33,368 bases of DNA, taken from assembly GCA_003427395.1 (NCBI GenBank), contig BFEA01000131.1, positions 1,435,967 to 1,469,334 on the forward strand, read 5' to 3'. Positions 30,713 through 33,368 of the stretch are shown here, piece after piece. The position numbers and the translations under genes were made by a program. The notes beneath the pieces were generated by a model. It saw only the letters and a list, made by a program, of their open reading frames with translations. It had not been told where the DNA came from and ran no database searches. This DNA is from Chara braunii. Its lineage: Eukaryota > Streptophyta > Charophyceae > Charales > Characeae. Each line of letters begins with the position of its first letter. The stretch's first letter is position 1.

Positions 30713-31520
30713 CCGTACCTATGTGACCCCAACATGGAGGGGTAAGCTGGAGAGAAAAAAAAAACTTCACCACCCTAATCAAAGTATATCGTACATGACC
30801 AGTGCAATAACAAGATACTAGAATACCACTCTCAGGCAGGGCGAAATCCTAGCACTTCTGCAATAATAGAAATCGTTGAGTCGAAACTTTAGAAAAAAAA
30901 ACGCATTCATCAATCGATATTAGCAGTGAGACCAGAGTTAAAACTCTGATGTACGAAAATCAACTTGAATTATTACTCACGAGTCCTTTGAGAAGCTAAC
31001 ACAGGGGCGAAAAGGAGCGAAAAGGACAGGACAGAGGAGGAGCCTCAAAAGAATTTCCAACTGATCTTCCACAAATTCCCAGAACTGCTCTCAGATATCC
31101 TTTCCCTCCGTCTGAGCTGGCGTTGGTGGAAGCACTATAGTATGGGAGGGGGGTTAATTTCTCTCAGCCAAAGTCTTGAGGGGATCAGGGGGACCGGTGC
31201 TGAGGAATAGATCTGGCAGCTGCGTTGGTAATCTGAGGAGGCTACCCTGCTGTCTCCATGATGCTTATTTAACTATCTCAATTCTATGTTCAAAGGACAC
31301 TGGCCGCCATTTCAAGCGCGTGAAGCTACCCCACCAACATACGAAGCGGTTGGTCATAGGAATACTGAAGGTGCAGCTTGTATCATTACCTCTACTACAC
31401 CCGCACCAACCTTTTACAACAACCAAGCAAAAAAGGATCTGCTCCCTGGGGTCATGAATTCCGCAAATTCGGACGTGTGCTGCAGAGGTGTGGAAAATCC
31501 CAGATTGATCGACTTTTCTG
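30713..31520. other. No gene recognised
   Basis: A-runs lie at 30758-30766 and 30893-30901. Short frames have no protein signature, and I find no clear continuation of LINE C upstream of 30712. Confidence 0.45.
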
Positions 31521-31530
31521 CATGTCTGCT

Positions 31531-31739
31531 TTAAACCACCAGTACTTGCCCCAGCTATCGGCCGCGGCGCTTTCCCGTTAATGCGCCGCGCCTTTAGGGC
31601 TTCGGGGTACCGGACCACAATGGCTGGAAGCGCCAGCCCAAAAAAAATTGAAATGGTACCCCGGCGCTTCGGCGAAAATCGGCACGCAGGGGCATTCCAG
31701 GCTCGGCATTGATAGCTGGGCCAAGTACTGGTGATTTAA
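31531..31739. mobile_element. MITE with TTAA-bounded TIRs (209 bp), longer relative of the 19652 copy
   Basis: The left end TTAAACCACCAGTACTTGCC and right end GGCCAAGTACTGGTGATTTAA are inverted repeats. The right TTAA (31736-31739) is shared with a third left end that follows at once (TTAAACCACCAGTACTTGG). The interior is GC-rich with repeated CGGCGCTTCGGC-like motifs and no ORF. Confidence 0.85.
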
Positions 31740-31777
31740 ACCACCAGTACTTGGCCCACCTATCATGTCTGCTTTAA
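31736..31777. repeat. Truncated MITE left end abutting the complete copy
   Basis: Only about 30 bp of the left TIR are present, sharing TTAA with the neighbour, and then CATGTCTGCTTTAA (31764-31777), an exact copy of 31521-31534 on the far side of the full MITE. Confidence 0.75.
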
Positions 31778-32100
31778 GCCCACCCAGATCCGAACGACTT
31801 AGAGATCACCACCAGTGCACCACCCCAGCCTTGCCGATAACAAACTCACAGCAACCACAAAAAACAATTGATGGGTTTTCGGGCCTGGGGCAACCGAAAC
31901 GAGATGCCCGCCATCACCAGTCAAATAAAAAAGGCAAAAAAAGAAAAAAAAAGAAAAAGAAAGGCTCCTTTGGGATGAACAAGACACACCCAAACAGGAC
32001 GCAGGCCTCAGAACCATCAGTAACCAACAGTCCCAGCACCCAGGTTTTGTTAGTAGCACTCGGATAGCTGAGATAATCGGTTGGCTATCAAGAGGGGCGC
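31778..32100. other. No gene; A-rich stretch
   Basis: An AAAAAGGCAAAAAAAGAAAA-type purine run lies at 31925-31963. Nothing coding is recognised. Confidence 0.5.
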
Positions 32101-32121
32101 TATTGGGAGAAAACTGCAAAC

Positions 32122-32380
32122 ACAGAGGACGCTGGTCCTGCTTTCCCGCACCATAGAGGACACTGGTCCTGCTTTCCACAAAAAAAAAAAAAAGAAAAAA
32201 AAAACAAAAAAAAAACGCGCTGGCACTTCAGCGAAGTTTGGCGCACAGGCGGTTCACCCCTTCAGCAAAACAGCAGTGAAGCAAAAGGGCTGCCGCCACC
32301 AGCCAAATGAAAAAGAAAAGCACCACGCTGGCACTTTGGTAAATTTTGGCGCACAGGGGAGGGGGCGCATGGGTTCCGTT
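32122..32380. repeat. Short tandem repeats and poly(A)
   Basis: AGGACGCTGGTCCTGCTTTC (32127) recurs as AGGACACTGGTCCTGCTTTC (32157). CGCTGGCACTT followed by a TTTGGCGCACAGG-like sequence recurs at about 32217 and 32326. An A-rich run occupies 32178-32214. Confidence 0.7.
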
Positions 32381-32425
32381 TATTTGTTGGTAGAGGGATC
32401 TTGGCCCAGAATAACCGCTTGTATG

Positions 32426-32452
32426 TAAAAAAAAAAAAAAAAAAAAAAAAAA
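32426..32452. repeat. Poly(A) run
   Basis: About 26 consecutive A residues. The GGTAGAGGGA and TCGGCCCAGA sequences on both sides belong to the tandem repeat that continues to the right. Confidence 0.9.
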
Positions 32453-32459
32453 GGTAGAG

Positions 32460-32860
32460 GGAGCTCGGCCCAGAGTAGGGAACAACATCTCGGAGTAGAG
32501 GGACCTTGGCCCAGAATAACCGGTTTTATTTGCTGCTAGTAGAGGATCCTCGGCCCAGAATAGGAAACAAAATGTCTGAATCCTTACAAGTACAGCAGCG
32601 CCCAGACATGCGCTCTGGGGGACCAGAAGTGGGACCTCGGCCCAGAATAGGAAACAAAATGTCGGAGCCCTTCCAAGTACCGCAGCACCCAGACATGCAT
32701 GCCGGGGAGTACACGTCTGCTCAGCAAAACAGCCCCGGGTGCAATGCTGGTGCTGGGACCTCGGGGCCCAGAATAGCGACCAAATCGTCGGAGCCCTTAC
32801 AAGTACCGCAGCGCCCAGACATGCATGCAGGGGAAACGTCTGGTCGGCAAAACAGCGCCC
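32460..32860 (+). repeat. Minisatellite-like tandem repeat, spuriously open in one frame
   Basis: Units contain CTCGGCCCAGAATAGGAAAC, AAAATGTCGGAGCCCTT and CAGCGCCCAGACATGCATGC in order, with full copies near 32550, 32637 and 32760 and partial ones from 32466. The irregular spacing (about 85-125 bp) keeps a 173-codon frame open at 32506-33027, giving repeated GPRPRIGNKMSE and QRPDMHAGE peptides. I read this as repeat DNA, but a repetitive protein cannot be fully excluded. Confidence 0.65.
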
Positions 32861-33036
32861 CCGGGCCGGCGCTAGGTCCCACTTACAGGAATGAAGCGAT
32901 ATCGACCGTAGATAGCAAAGATCAACGGCCAGAATCTCTTAATCCTTGCAAGTGGGACCTTGCCCCCGGGTGTAATGCTGGCGGTAAGAGATTGGCAACG
33001 TGGCAGCTTAGTACAAATCCCAAGTAGAACAAATCT

Positions 33037-33182
33037 CCTTTTTTTTTTTCTTTTTCTTTTTTTTTCTTTTTTTCTTTTTTGAGAAAAAAACCCTTCGAAA
33101 ACCCACTATCTCGGCGGTGGTGAGAGAACCGCAGGGATTGAGGTTTTCCCCTGTGGGCCGCTCCATCTATTGGTGGGGCTTC
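33037..33182 (-). repeat. Poly(T)-bounded LINE/SINE tail fragment
   Basis: T-runs broken by C occupy 33037-33080. CTCCATCTATTGGTGGGG follows at 33162-33179, matching the 28690 tail in the same orientation, but the hairpin and the CCGGGTCCAGCGTCCC block are missing. Confidence 0.5.
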
Positions 33183-33204
33183 TCTCCCCCAGGTGTCAAT
33201 TCAA

Positions 33205-33358
33205 CGGACGCTAGACCCGACTTCCAGCAATTTGGATTCTACAAGCGAAGCCCAGTAATGCCTCTCCCCAGGACCTCAGGTGCTAGTGGTGTCTGCTCTT
33301 ATCAGCACCACTAACACTAGTGGGGGAAGTTGTTAAAAAAAAAAAAAAAAAAAAAAAA
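33205..33358 (+). mobile_element. LINE/SINE tail in plus orientation with hairpin and poly(A)
   Basis: GGACGCTAGACCCGACTTCC (33206) corresponds to GGACGCTGGACCCGGTTTCT of LINE C's tail. The stem-loop TAGTGGTG, bulged T, CTG, loop CTCTTAT, CAG, CACCACTA lies at 33284-33313. About 24 A residues (33334-33357) end the copy. It is probably a SINE or short LINE fragment. Confidence 0.7.
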
Positions 33359-33368
33359 CTTGTAGTCT

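Noticed and set aside
32506-33027. 173-codon ORF with repeated GPRPRIGNKMSE units
   Set aside because: It follows the tandem DNA repeat exactly and ends in unrelated sequence. A minisatellite explains it better than a gene.

Overview
The window reads as a repeat-dominated stretch of a plant-lineage nuclear genome. I see no confident single-copy host gene. A charophyte alga such as Chara is my best guess, from the mix of Ty3/gypsy-type pol with LINE, SINE, MITE and U6-derived sequence and from the general look of the ORFs; this is inference and cannot be proved from the window. The assembly is imperfect: scattered single N calls occur (9484-10117, 14330-14690, 28486-28618), and two sequencing-library junction adapters flank an exact 333-bp duplication (22203-22611).

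Layout. 1-2480: GA/GATA microsatellite, a CGTACG-rich palindromic island, the broken N-terminus of a BED-like zinc-finger (hAT-type) protein, and two diverged TATA-containing direct repeats. 3138-7955: a decayed plus-strand Ty3/gypsy retroelement with a partial RT, RNase H, a PHD finger fused ahead of a zinc-binding and DDE integrase, then three further ORFs. It lacks gag, protease and the front of RT; its 3' flank (7956-9050) may hold LTR sequence. 10920-18618: a nearly complete minus-strand LINE (B) with endonuclease and RT, split by a 5'-truncated LINE (A) of the same superfamily at 11691-15078. 18619-20690: a second CGTACG island, a TTAA-bounded MITE and a TIR element. 20696-22611: a U6-derived sequence, an unusual dimeric repeat element, and the adapter-bounded misassembly. 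22612-26852: a second U6 fragment, a 1.3-kb TIR element and tRNA-derived SINE sequence. 26849-30712: an inverted copy of the dimeric repeat, followed by the least decayed LINE (C). 30713-33368: MITE copies, minisatellites, and LINE/SINE tails with poly(A).

The most notable object is the gypsy-like element. Its reading frames meet at short stop/start overlaps (ATGGGTGA at 4170, ATGA at 5894, 6370 and 7474). The first two of the three ORFs after integrase share an N-terminal motif (T-[IF]-W-Q ... HPRLS), and the third shares further positions with the second. This suggests a tandemly amplified accessory gene family carried by the retroelement and translated by stop-start coupling. All six premature stops in it fit C:G to T:A transitions, as expected of a methylated, silenced element.
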